From the NCBI RefSeq assembly GCF_016916835.1, contig NZ_JAFFIX010000024.1, positions 62,001-126,000 on the forward strand: 64,000 nt of DNA, given 5' to 3'. The notes beneath the pieces are model-generated. The model did not search any database. It worked only from the letters and a program-made list of their open reading frames with translations, and was not told the origin of the DNA. Positions 25,000-33,187 of this stretch are shown piece by piece. The translations under genes were made by a program, and so were the position numbers. The stretch's first letter is position 1. The number at the start of each line of letters is the position of its first letter. This stretch comes from Actinacidiphila bryophytorum (GTDB taxonomy: Bacteria > Actinomycetota > Actinomycetes > Streptomycetales > Streptomycetaceae).

Positions 25000-26640
25000 A
25001 TGAGTGCCACCCTCGTAGCCAGGAATCTCGCCGCAGGACACGGCGACCGCGCGCTGTTCTCGGGGCTCGACCTGGTGGTCGCGCCCGGTGACGTCGTCGG
25101 TCTCGTCGGGGTCAACGGCGCGGGCAAGTCGACGCTGCTGCGGCTGCTGGCAGGTCTCGACACCCCGGAGGACGGCTCGCTGCGGCTCAGCCCCGCCACC
25201 GCGACCGTCGGGCATCTGCCGCAGGAGCCGGACCGCAGGGACGACGGCGAGACCGTCAGGGACTTCCTGGCCCGCAGGACCGGCGTCACCGCGGCCCAGC
25301 AGGCGCTGGACGCGGCCACCGAGGCCCTGGTGGAGGGGGCGCCGGGCGCCGACGACGCCTACGCCGTCGGCCTGGAGCGCTGGCTCGCGCTTGGCGGCGC
25401 CGACCTGGAGGAGCGGGCGGAGGAGGCCACCGCCTCGCTGGGCCTCGGCATCAGCCTGGACCAGGAGATGTACTCGCTGTCCGGCGGCCAGGCCGCACGC
25501 GCCGGGCTCGCCTCGCTGCTGCTCAGCCGCTACGACGTCTTCCTGCTGGACGAGCCGACCAACGACCTGGACCTCGACGGCCTGGAGCGGCTGGAGAAGT
25601 TCGTCACGGGCCTGCGGGCCGGCACCGTACTGGTCAGCCACGACCGGGAGTTCCTGACCCGGACGGTGAACCGGGTGGTGGAGCTGGACCTGGCGCAGCA
25701 GCAGGTCTCGGTCTACGGCGGCGGCTACGACGCCTACCTGGAAGAGCGGGCCACCGCCCGCCGGCACGCCAGGGAGGAGTACGAGGAGTACGCCGACACC
25801 AAGGCGGGCCTTGAGGCCAGGGCGCGCATGCAGCGCGGCTGGATGGACAAGGGCACCCGCAATGCGCTGCGCAAGGCGCCCGACAACGACAAGATCGCCC
25901 GCAGGGCGCGCGTCGAGGGCAGCGAGAAGCAGGCGGCGAAGGCCCGGCAGACCGAGCGGATGATCGAGCGGCTGGACAAGGTCGAGGAGCCCCGCAAGGA
26001 GTGGGAGCTGCGGATGGAGATCGCCGCGGCGCCCCGGGCCGGCGCGGTGGTGGCGACCCTCAGCGGCGCCGAGGTGCGCCGCGGCGACTTCCGCTTCGGC
26101 CCGGTGGACCTGCAGGTCGACTGGGCCGACCGGGTCGCCATCACCGGTGCCAACGGCTCGGGCAAGTCCACGCTGCTGGCCGCTCTGCTCGGCCGGCTGC
26201 CGCTGGACCGGGGGCGCGGGGCGCTCGGCCCCGGCGTGCTGGTCGGCGAGGTCGACCAGGCGCGCGGCCTCTTCCGCGGCCAGGAGCCGCTGCTCGACGC
26301 CTTCCGCGGCCCGGCGCCCGACCTGGACCCGGCGGAGATCCGCACCCTGCTGGCGAAGTTCGGCCTCAAGGCCGACCACGTGCTGCGCCCGGCGGCGACC
26401 CTGTCGCCGGGGGAGCGCACCCGGGCGGCGCTGGCGCTGCTGCAGGCCCGCGGGGTCAACCTGCTGGTGCTGGACGAGCCGACCAACCACCTGGACCTGC
26501 CGGCGATCGAGCAGCTGGAGTCGGCCCTGGCGGCGTATCAGGGCACCCTGCTGCTGGTCACCCACGACCGGCGGATGCTGGACGCGGTGCACACCACCCG
26601 GCGGATCGCGGTCGCGGACGGCCGGATCACCGAGGTCTGA
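25000..26640 (+). CDS. ABC-F family ATPase (ribosome-associated)
   Basis: A 546-residue protein with two ABC cassettes and no membrane domain. Cassette 1: GVNGAGKST (37-45), signature LSGGQ, and LLDEPTNDLD. Cassette 2: GANGSGKST, signature LSPGE and LDEPTNHLD. The inter-cassette linker is highly charged and helical (RRHAREEYEEYADTK onward), as in translation or antibiotic-resistance ABC-F proteins that bind the ribosomal E site. Whether it protects against an antibiotic or is housekeeping cannot be told. ATG 25000 is 11 bases after TAGGAT (24984-24989), so a nearly leaderless mRNA is likely; no good ribosome site is seen. Confidence 0.93.
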   Translation: MSATLVARNLAAGHGDRALFSGLDLVVAPGDVVGLVGVNGAGKSTLLRLLAGLDTPEDGSLRLSPATATVGHLPQEPDRRDDGETVRDFLARRTGVTAAQQALDAATEALVEGAPGADDAYAVGLERWLALGGADLEERAEEATASLGLGISLDQEMYSLSGGQAARAGLASLLLSRYDVFLLDEPTNDLDLDGLERLEKFVTGLRAGTVLVSHDREFLTRTVNRVVELDLAQQQVSVYGGGYDAYLEERATARRHAREEYEEYADTKAGLEARARMQRGWMDKGTRNALRKAPDNDKIARRARVEGSEKQAAKARQTERMIERLDKVEEPRKEWELRMEIAAAPRAGAVVATLSGAEVRRGDFRFGPVDLQVDWADRVAITGANGSGKSTLLAALLGRLPLDRGRGALGPGVLVGEVDQARGLFRGQEPLLDAFRGPAPDLDPAEIRTLLAKFGLKADHVLRPAATLSPGERTRAALALLQARGVNLLVLDEPTNHLDLPAIEQLESALAAYQGTLLLVTHDRRMLDAVHTTRRIAVADGRITEV

Positions 26641-26752
26641 CCCGCTCCCGGGGCCTCCCCGGCGCCACCGGCCGGGAACCCGATCGGCCCGGCCTGCGTC
26701 CCACCCTTGACCGGGGCACCGTTGGGAAGCGGTCGCGGGGAGGAGGACGGTG

Positions 26753-27154
26753 ATGCGCCATCGGATACGTGCCGCCGCCGTCGCGGGCGTCGTCGCCGTG
26801 CTGGTGGCGGGCTGCGACTCCGGGGGCGGGGTGCGGGTGGTGCCGCCCGACCCGGCAGGAGGTACGGACATCTCCGCGGACTGCGGTGACGTCGTCCTGG
26901 ACCTGACGAACAGTGACACCCCCGGGGCGATCTGCCTGCGGGTGGGCAGCACCCTGCGGCTGCGGGTGGGGGAGCGCACGGCGGAGGCGGACGAGTCGGG
27001 GGCCGCGCTCACGGAGGTCTCTGCGGGCGTCTACCGCGGTGCGCAGGCCGGGGAGGCCACGTTGGGCGGCACCCGGCGGGCCTGCCCCGACGAGCCGGGC
27101 AAGGTCTCGTGCCTGGCGGTCGTGCCGTGGCGGATCACCGTCGACGTCCGATGA
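26753..27154 (+). CDS. Small secreted lipoprotein, unknown function
   Basis: A 133-residue protein with a Sec lipoprotein signal: basic MRHRIR, a hydrophobic core AAAVAGVVAVLV and the lipobox VAGC, so the mature protein would be acylated at Cys21 or close to it. The mature part has further cysteines (ADCGD, AICLR, RACPDE, VSCLAV) that could form two disulfides and looks beta-rich. I do not recognise a family. ATG 26753 follows GGGGAGGAGGACG as a strong ribosome site. It is 112 bp after the ABC-F gene and convergent with the protease gene. Confidence 0.8.
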   Translation: MRHRIRAAAVAGVVAVLVAGCDSGGGVRVVPPDPAGGTDISADCGDVVLDLTNSDTPGAICLRVGSTLRLRVGERTAEADESGAALTEVSAGVYRGAQAGEATLGGTRRACPDEPGKVSCLAVVPWRITVDVR

Positions 27155-27158
27155 GGCG

Positions 27159-27182
27159 CCCGGGCGGCGGGGCGCGCCCGGG
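27159..27182. terminator. Candidate bidirectional terminator hairpin
   Basis: CCCGGGC at 27159-27165 pairs with GCCCGGG at 27176-27182 across a ten-base GC-rich loop, just after the lipoprotein stop and before the convergent protease stop at 27254. There is no T-run. Confidence 0.45.
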
Positions 27183-27253
27183 AATGCGGAGGACCCGGGC
27201 CGGCAGTGGGGGCCGGTCCGGGTCCGCCGCTCATGCTCCGACGGGCACCGGTG

Positions 27254-29317
27254 TCAGCTGACGTTGACGGCGGTGTCGTCGATCAGGAAGGAGGTCGCCA
27301 GGGAGGAGTCCTCGGTTCCGGTGAACTTCAGGGTGACGGTCTGGCCGATGTAGGGGGTGAGGCTGACGGTCCGCTGGACGTAGCCGGTGCCGCTGTTGAG
27401 GTTGGAGTAGGAGGCGAGGGTGCTGCTGCCGGCTGCGACGGTGAGCTTGTCGTAGGCGGTGCTGGTCGTCGTCTCACTGGTCGAGACGTACAGGTAGAAG
27501 GTGAGGTTGGCGCTGGTGCAGCTGGCGGGGATGGTCACCGACTGGGAGACGCTGTCGGTGTGGGTGGTGCCGTAGCCGTCCAGCCAGGCCTTGTAGGAGC
27601 CGGAGTGGGCGGGGGCGTCGGTGCTGCTGTCGATGACGCCGGTGGAGGCGGTCCAGCCGGTGCTGCCGCTCTCGAAGCCGGGGTTGGTCAGCAGCTGGCT
27701 CGCGGTGCAGCCGCCGCTGGTGCTGGTGACGGCCCAGGTGAAGGAGGCCGAGCCACTCGCGTTGGTGGTGTCCTTCGCGGTGACGGTGACGCTGGAGTTC
27801 CCGACGGTGGTCGGGGTGCCGGAGATGACGCCGGTGGAGCTGTTGATGGACAGGCCCGCGGGCAGGCCGGACGCCGAGTAGGTCAGGGTCTGGCCGGACG
27901 CGGAGTCGGTGGCGTGGACCTGCAGGCTGACCGCGGTGCCGACCTTGGTGGACTGGTTGCCCGGGCTGGTCACGCTGACGGTGTTGCCGCCGGTGGACCC
28001 GCCGTTGGTGAAGGCGGCGGTGCCGTTCGGGGTGCCGAGGCCGGTCGGGCCGTCGTAACCCGCCTGCGCGGTGCACAGGTAGCTGCCGCTGCAGGAGCCG
28101 TTGCTGCCGCTGGTGACGTCGTTGAGGGCGCTGGTGTGCGAGTACGGGTAGGAGGCCGGGGTGCTGCCGGAGGCCGGGGTGCCGGCCAGCGCGTAGACCG
28201 AGGCGATGATCGGCGACGAGGCGCTGGTGCCGCCGTAGACCTGCCAGCCGCTGGCCTGGTAGCTGTCGTAGACGGCCAGGCCGGTGGCCGGGTCGGCGAC
28301 GGCGGAGACGTCGGCGATGGTGCGCTTGGAGCAGCCGCTGTCGGTCTGCCAGCTGGGCTTGGCGTCGTAGGCCGAGCAGCCGGAGCCGGTGCCCTCGGTG
28401 CTCGACGTGTTCCAGACGGTCTCGCTCCAGCCGCGGCTGGTGCCGGTGGCGCGCTTGAGCGCGGTGCCGCCGACGGCGGTGACGTACTTCGACGCGGCCG
28501 GGTACTCCGCGCCGTAGCCCTCGTCGCCGGAGCTGACGGTGATGGCGACGCCCGGGTGGTTGAAGTACGACGAGTCGTAGCTGGTGTCGGAGGAGGACTC
28601 GCCGCCGCCGTAGCTGTTCGAGACGTACTTGGCGCCGAGGCTGACCGCCTCGTTCACCGCGGTGCCCAGGTTGGTCATGCTCGCCGAGGTGGCCTCGACC
28701 AGCAGGATGTGGCACTGCGGGCAGACGGCGCTGACCATGTCCAGGTCGAGCGAGATCTCGCCCGCCCATCCGGAGTCGGGCGACGGGTAGCTGGTGCCGC
28801 CGCTCTGGTTGACCTTCTTGAAGCAGCCGTTGGCCGTGGTGCAGGCCGGTAGGCCGTACTGGCTGCGGTAGGTGGCCAGGTCGGCCTCGGCGTTGGGGTC
28901 GTCCTGGGCGTCGACGATCGCGACGGTGGCGCCGGAACCGGCCGACGAGGGCAGGGCGTACGCGCTCTGCAGGTCGGTCGGGCCGTAGCCGGACGGGGTG
29001 GCGTTCGGGGTGATGCCGAGGCTGTGCACGACATCGGTACGGGCCAGCGCCAGGCAGGACATCCCGCCGGGCGTGGTCGGGGCGGCGCACAGGTGCGCGG
29101 TGTGGCCGCTGCTGGAGACGGTGCCGGTGGCGCCGGTGGCCGCGGTGCCGGTGGCCGCCGCGGGGCCGGCCGTGGGGGTGCCGGCGGCGGACGGCGACGC
29201 GGCGGCGACCATGCCGCCGGTGACCAGCGCGCCGGCGGCGACGACCGAGACCGCGGCGCGGCGGACGGCACGTCTGATCCGGCCGTGACTTGTCAGCTGC
29301 AATGAACTGCCCTCCAT
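27254..29317 (-). CDS. Secreted S53 (sedolisin) peptidase with Ig-like and C-terminal domains
   Basis: An exported serine-carboxyl protease of 687 residues from ATG 29315-29317. The signal peptide has basic HGRIRRAVRR and a core ending near PSAAG. The catalytic domain shows Glu187 and Asp191 (GEISLDLD), the oxyanion Asp265 (SSGDEG) and Ser365 in YGGTSASSP. No classical propeptide-length N-domain is evident: only about 60-70 residues precede the core. A cadherin/Ig-like repeat (about 450-540, GLPAGLSINSSTGVISGTP) and a jelly-roll-like module (LLTNPGFESGSTGW onward) follow and probably bind polymer or cell wall. An in-frame ATG at 29383 exists but would put non-signal residues first. It faces a TrmB-like regulator. 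Confidence 0.9.
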   Translation of the reverse strand: MEGSSLQLTSHGRIRRAVRRAAVSVVAAGALVTGGMVAAASPSAAGTPTAGPAAATGTAATGATGTVSSSGHTAHLCAAPTTPGGMSCLALARTDVVHSLGITPNATPSGYGPTDLQSAYALPSSAGSGATVAIVDAQDDPNAEADLATYRSQYGLPACTTANGCFKKVNQSGGTSYPSPDSGWAGEISLDLDMVSAVCPQCHILLVEATSASMTNLGTAVNEAVSLGAKYVSNSYGGGESSSDTSYDSSYFNHPGVAITVSSGDEGYGAEYPAASKYVTAVGGTALKRATGTSRGWSETVWNTSSTEGTGSGCSAYDAKPSWQTDSGCSKRTIADVSAVADPATGLAVYDSYQASGWQVYGGTSASSPIIASVYALAGTPASGSTPASYPYSHTSALNDVTSGSNGSCSGSYLCTAQAGYDGPTGLGTPNGTAAFTNGGSTGGNTVSVTSPGNQSTKVGTAVSLQVHATDSASGQTLTYSASGLPAGLSINSSTGVISGTPTTVGNSSVTVTAKDTTNASGSASFTWAVTSTSGGCTASQLLTNPGFESGSTGWTASTGVIDSSTDAPAHSGSYKAWLDGYGTTHTDSVSQSVTIPASCTSANLTFYLYVSTSETTTSTAYDKLTVAAGSSTLASYSNLNSGTGYVQRTVSLTPYIGQTVTLKFTGTEDSSLATSFLIDDTAVNVS

Positions 29318-29357
29318 GGGGGGATCTGCTCCCGAGGGCGTCCGCGGATGATCGGTG

Positions 29358-29483
29358 TTGTCAAGGTCATGACAATCGATCATGGAGCGGCATCGCCTGG
29401 GACTTCGTGTGGCGCACGTTCACTGGTGATCACGTTGACAACTGGTGTCAACTTCCGCTCACTGCCACCACGTTCAGTGGTGG
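29358..29483. promoter_or_regulatory. Three dyads in the protease/TrmB divergent region
   Basis: Within the 297-bp divergent gap I see TTGTCA-N6-TGACAA (29358-29375), TTGACA-N5-TGTCAA (29435-29451) and CCACCAC-N5-GTGGTGG (29465-29483). The first two share related half-sites. They lie between the starts of the protease and the TrmB-like gene, so they are good candidates for the regulator's own sites. No other gene is seen in the gap. Confidence 0.5.
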
Positions 29484-29614
29484 CCGAGGTTGAAGGTAGT
29501 GAAACCAACGCCAAGGGACTACCGGCTAATGGCAAAGCCTTCCCCTCGAATCCCCGGTGGCGGGCACCATGCTCGCTTCCCCGCGGCGTTCCGCGCCGTA
29601 TACGTTGTGGCGCC

Positions 29615-30430
29615 ATGGACACCGAGGAAGAACCCGTCAACGACCTTGTCGCGCTCGGCCTGGCGCGCTACGAGGCGCGGGTCTACCTCGCCCTGGTCCG
29701 CCGCGAGTCGTACACCGCCGCGGAGGTCGCCAGGGCCGCCGACGTCCCCAGGCAACGGGTCTACGACGTGCTCGACACACTCGTACGCCGCCGGCTCGCC
29801 GTCGCCCACCCCGGCAGGGTCGCGACCTTCTCCGCGATCGCCCCCGAACTGGCCGTCGCCCGGCTGATGACCCTCCAGCGCGAGCAGCTCGAACGCCTCG
29901 ACCGGGTCTCGACCGCGCTGACCGCCGCGCTCGTGCCCGTATGGGCCGACGGCCGCAACCACACCGTGCCGCTCGACTACGTCGAGATCCTCCGCGACCC
30001 CAAGGCCATCGCCGAGGCCTTCACCGACATCCAGGCGCACGCCGACCACGAACTGCTCAGCTTCTGCAAACCGCCCTTCGTCGCCCCCGCCGCCAACACC
30101 CCCGGCATCAAGGTCGCCCGCCGGCTGCACCGCTCGGGCGGCACCGCACGCGCCATCTACACCCACGAGGCCCTCGACGACGCCGACGTGCTGGAGAACG
30201 TACGCCGCTTCGCCGCCGCGGGCGAGGAGTGCCGGTTCACCGCGGAACTGCCGCTCAAGCTCGTCGTCGCCGACGCGCGCCTCGTGCTGTGCGACATGCC
30301 GGACCCGGTCGCCGGCACCGGCGCCACCACCGCGCTCTACATCGAGCACCCCGCCCTTGCCGCATGCCTGCGGCTGGCCTTCCTCACCGTGTGGGAGAAC
30401 GCCCAGACCGTGCCCGGCGCGCATCCCTGA
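29615..30430 (+). CDS. TrmB-like HTH transcriptional regulator
   Basis: A 271-residue regulator with an N-terminal winged helix of the TrmB type (VALGLARYEARVYLALVRRE, then YTAAEVARAADVPRQRVYDVLDTL by its ends YTAAE and VLDTL), a short coiled-coil (LMTLQREQLERLDRVSTAL) and a C-terminal PLD-like or sugar-sensor domain. TrmB proteins sense sugars or metabolites. ATG 29615 has no ribosome site; TATACG ends about nine bases before it, so the mRNA is probably leaderless. It is divergent from the secreted S53 protease, which it may control through the dyads between them. Confidence 0.85.
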   Translation: MDTEEEPVNDLVALGLARYEARVYLALVRRESYTAAEVARAADVPRQRVYDVLDTLVRRRLAVAHPGRVATFSAIAPELAVARLMTLQREQLERLDRVSTALTAALVPVWADGRNHTVPLDYVEILRDPKAIAEAFTDIQAHADHELLSFCKPPFVAPAANTPGIKVARRLHRSGGTARAIYTHEALDDADVLENVRRFAAAGEECRFTAELPLKLVVADARLVLCDMPDPVAGTGATTALYIEHPALAACLRLAFLTVWENAQTVPGAHP

Positions 30431-30490
30431 GGGGTGCGCCCGGTGGCCGCGAGATGGCCGGAAGGCGGTGCCGCAACCCTGCGCGGCCGC

Positions 30491-30517
30491 TTGACAGCGG
30501 CAGCCCGGGGCTAAAGT
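30491..30517 (+). promoter_or_regulatory. Promoter of the DMT transporter, leaderless type
   Basis: TTGACA at 30491-30496 is a perfect -35 box and TAAAGT at 30512-30517 fits a -10 box, but the spacer is only 15 bp. The GTG start at 30524 is seven bases after the -10 box, where transcription would begin, so the transcript is probably leaderless. Confidence 0.55.
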
Positions 30518-30523
30518 GGCCAG

Positions 30524-31411
30524 GTGGCCGTGTTCCTGCTCGGAGTCGGTGCCGCCTGCTGCCTCGGCTTCGGGTTCGTGCTGCAGCAGCGCGCGGCGGC
30601 CCGCGCCCCGCTCGCGGACTTCCTGTCCTTCCGGCTGCTCCTCGACCTGATCCGCATGCCCGACTGGCTGCTCGGCGTCGGGCTGATGGTCAGCGGCCAG
30701 GTGCTCGGCGCGGTCGCCCTCGCCTACGGCGAGGTGTCGCTGGTCGAACCGCTCACCGCCACGAACCTGCTCTTCGCGATGGCCCTGTCCCGGCGGCTGA
30801 CCGGCCAGCCGCTCGGCTGGAACGGCTGGCTCGGCGTCGCCCTGCTCGCCCTCGGCGTCACCGGCTTCATCGTGGCCGGCCGGCCACGCGGCGGCGGTCC
30901 GGAAGCGGGGGCGCTGCGGCACTGGCTGGTCTTCGGAACCGTCGCAGGGCTCGCCCTGCTGCTCACCCTCAAGGCCCGCAGACTGCCCCGCTCCGGCGAG
31001 GCCGCACTCCTCGCCCTCGCGGCCGGCCTGCTCTACGGCCTGCAGGACTCGCTCACCCGGGTCTGCGGCCAGATCGTCCAGGACGACGGGCTCGCCGCGC
31101 TCGTCGTGTCCTGGCAGCCGTACGCCGTCGGCGGGATCGGGCTCACCGGCATGCTGCTCGTGCAGAGCGCGTTCGAGATGGCGCCGCTGCGGATGTCCTT
31201 GCCGTCGCTGACGGCGGCGCAGCCGATCGCCGGGATCGTCTGCGGTGTCGGTTTTCTCGGGGACCGGTTGCGCTTCACCGCGGGTGCGCTCGCCTGGGAG
31301 GCGGCGGGCCTTGCTGCGATCGTCCTCGGCGTCGTTCTCCTGGGGCGGCACCCGGCCATGCCGACTGGTGTCGCCGGCGAAGAGCCGGTCGGCGCGACCC
31401 GCCTCCCTTGA
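30524..31411 (+). CDS. DMT-superfamily (EamA-like) membrane transporter
   Basis: A 295-residue polytopic membrane protein with about nine or ten hydrophobic helices, starting AVFLLGVGAACCLGFGFVLQ. The two-fold repeat of five helices, the short cytoplasmic loop RPRGGGPEAGA after helix five and the PLTATNLLFAMAL segment fit the drug/metabolite transporter superfamily (NIPA/EamA-like). Substrate unknown. No soluble partner is encoded. The GTG start has no ribosome site but sits at the expected transcription start of a TTGACA promoter. Its 3' end faces the crotonase gene across repeat cluster 2. Confidence 0.85.
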   Translation: MAVFLLGVGAACCLGFGFVLQQRAAARAPLADFLSFRLLLDLIRMPDWLLGVGLMVSGQVLGAVALAYGEVSLVEPLTATNLLFAMALSRRLTGQPLGWNGWLGVALLALGVTGFIVAGRPRGGGPEAGALRHWLVFGTVAGLALLLTLKARRLPRSGEAALLALAAGLLYGLQDSLTRVCGQIVQDDGLAALVVSWQPYAVGGIGLTGMLLVQSAFEMAPLRMSLPSLTAAQPIAGIVCGVGFLGDRLRFTAGALAWEAAGLAAIVLGVVLLGRHPAMPTGVAGEEPVGATRLP

Positions 31412-31438
31412 CCTCGCCCTCCCCCGGCGGTGGGTTGC

Positions 31439-31661
31439 GCGCAGTTCCCCGCGCCCCTGAGGTCCTGCCCCTTGCGGTGGGCTCGCATCTTCCGGCCGGT
31501 GGGGGCTGGTCGCGCAGTTCCCCGCGCCCCTGATGGTTGCCCTCTCGGAAGAGGGTGAGCGTTTTTCAGAGGCGCGGGGAACTGCGCGCCCCGCCTGGAC
31601 GGGCGGAAAGAAGGCAACGTCACAGCAAGGGGCAGGACCTCAGGGGCGTGCGGAACGGCGC
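31439..31661. repeat. Nested inverted repeats of the 21-bp element (cluster 2)
   Basis: Four copies of the cluster-1 core in the same nested order: forward 31439-31459 and 31512-31532, reversed 31567-31587 (one mismatch) and 31641-31661 (three mismatches). The outer arms span 37 bp (31439-31475 and 31625-31661). The cluster fills the 280-bp gap between two convergent genes, so here it could end transcription from both sides. No gene is seen in the gap. Confidence 0.9.
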
Positions 31662-31691
31662 GACAAGCCCCCGCCGGCCGCAAGGGGCGGG

Positions 31692-32465
31692 TCAGCCCGG
31701 GAGGGGCGGGGTCCAGGTGAAGGAGGGGGGGCGGCGGGTGAGGAAGGCGGTGGCGCCCTCCAGCGCATCGGTGCTGGTGGCGGCCTGCGCGGCCCAGTAG
31801 GCAGAACGGGAGTCGCCGGGTATGTCCCCGGCGAACTCCTTGGCCGCGTACTGCGTCAGCAGAGACCGGCTCGCGAGCAGGGAGGCGTACCCCCGTACGC
31901 GTCCGTCAAGCCCGTCCGCAGGACAGACCTCGTCCACCAGCCCGACCCGCAGCGCCCGCTCGTGGTCGATGAGTTCCGCGGAGAAGAGCAGGTGCTTGGC
32001 GGTGGACGGCCCGGCCAGCCGTACCAGCCGCCGGGTGGAGGCCGCCGGGTAGACGATGCCCAGCCGTGCCGGGGTCACCCCGAAGGTGGCGCCGTGCGCG
32101 GCGAAGCGCAGGTCGCAGGCGACGGCGAGCTGGCAGCCGCCGCCGACGCAGTGGCCGCGTACGGCGGCGAGCGTCGGCTTGGGGAAGGCGGCGAGCGCCT
32201 CCTCGGCGGCGACCGCCGCGGTACGCGCGGCGCGCAGCCCGTCCGCGTCGGTGAATCCGCTGATGTCCGCGCCGGCGCAGAAGGTGTCGCCCGCCCCGGT
32301 GAGTACGAGCACCCGCACGGCGGGGTCGGCGGCCAGGGGCGCGAGCAGGGCGGGCAGCGACTCCCACATGGCGGGCGTCATGGCGTTGCGGCGGGCCGGG
32401 TTGTCGATGGTGACGGTGGCGGTGCCGTCCGCGGTGGCCACCGTCAGGCGTGGCGGTGTGGTCAT
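31692..32465 (-). CDS. Crotonase-family protein lacking both hydratase glutamates
   Basis: A 257-residue enoyl-CoA hydratase/isomerase fold protein. The CoA loop FCAGADISGF and oxyanion loop GHCVGGGCQLAVACD are present. At the two catalytic Glu positions of classical hydratases it has Gln (GGGCQLA) and Pro (FGVTPARLG), so simple hydration of enoyl-CoA is unlikely; isomerase, dehalogenase, thioesterase or decarboxylase activity is possible. ATG 32463-32465 follows a GAGGAG ribosome site. It stands alone, convergent with the DMT gene and 229 bp from the divergent RsbW-like gene. Confidence 0.85.
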   Translation of the reverse strand: MTTPPRLTVATADGTATVTIDNPARRNAMTPAMWESLPALLAPLAADPAVRVLVLTGAGDTFCAGADISGFTDADGLRAARTAAVAAEEALAAFPKPTLAAVRGHCVGGGCQLAVACDLRFAAHGATFGVTPARLGIVYPAASTRRLVRLAGPSTAKHLLFSAELIDHERALRVGLVDEVCPADGLDGRVRGYASLLASRSLLTQYAAKEFAGDIPGDSRSAYWAAQAATSTDALEGATAFLTRRPPSFTWTPPLPG

Positions 32466-32694
32466 GGCAGCTCCTCGGACAGGACGGGCGCCTTGACGGC
32501 ACGAAGACGACAGCAGGCGGTCGGTAACGGTCGCCGCACCGACATTACCGGTCGCAACAGGTCGCAAATCGCTGAAAGGTGCGGACTTAGCGCTTCCTGC
32601 CCTGCCGCGGCCCCACGCTTGCGGACACTCGATGCCATGAGGCGGAATCCGCCGGGACACCGGCGGTGCCTGCGGGGACACGTACGCGAAGGCG

Positions 32695-33180
32695 ATGGTG
32701 GGTGCGGTCATGGAGGTCCGCGGGAGCGTCCCGCACGATCAGGCTCCGGCCCCGGGACCGTACGAGGGGGTGTGGCGTTTCACGGCCCCCGCTGTGGACT
32801 CCTCCGTCCCCCAGGTGCGCCGGGGGGTGCGCACGCTCGTGGCCGACCTGGCGGTGCCGGTCGACGACGACATCCTCTACGGACTGCTGGTGATCGTCTC
32901 CGAGCTGGTCACCAACGCCGTCAAGCACGCGGCGGTGCTCTCTCCCGAGCTGGGGGTGGAGGTCGCGGTCGGGCCCGACTGGATCCGGGTCGCCGTCGAG
33001 GACCAGCATCCGTACCGCCCCAAGGCGCTGGAGGCCGACCACGGCAGGACCGGGGGGCGCGGGCTGCTGCTGGTCAAGACGATCACCACGGAGGCGGGGG
33101 GCAGCTGCGACGTCGCGCAGACCGCGACCGGCGGCAAGGTGATCTGGGCCGCCCTGCCGCTGCAGCCGCCCGCCCGCTGA
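32695..33180 (+). CDS. RsbW-like ATP-binding (HATPase) regulatory protein
   Basis: A 161-residue GHKL-fold protein of the anti-sigma/serine-kinase type that streptomycetes carry in large numbers. The N box is VSELVTNAVKHA, and the G1/G2 region is EADHGRTGGRGLLLVKTI, which are the nucleotide-binding elements. There is no sensor or dimerisation domain, and no sigma factor or anti-anti-sigma gene is adjacent, so it is an orphan. ATG 32695 follows GAAGG; ATG 32710 is an alternative. Its partner cannot be read. It ends eight bases before the convergent idi stop. Confidence 0.85.
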   Translation: MVGAVMEVRGSVPHDQAPAPGPYEGVWRFTAPAVDSSVPQVRRGVRTLVADLAVPVDDDILYGLLVIVSELVTNAVKHAAVLSPELGVEVAVGPDWIRVAVEDQHPYRPKALEADHGRTGGRGLLLVKTITTEAGGSCDVAQTATGGKVIWAALPLQPPAR

Positions 33181-33187
33181 CCGGCGG

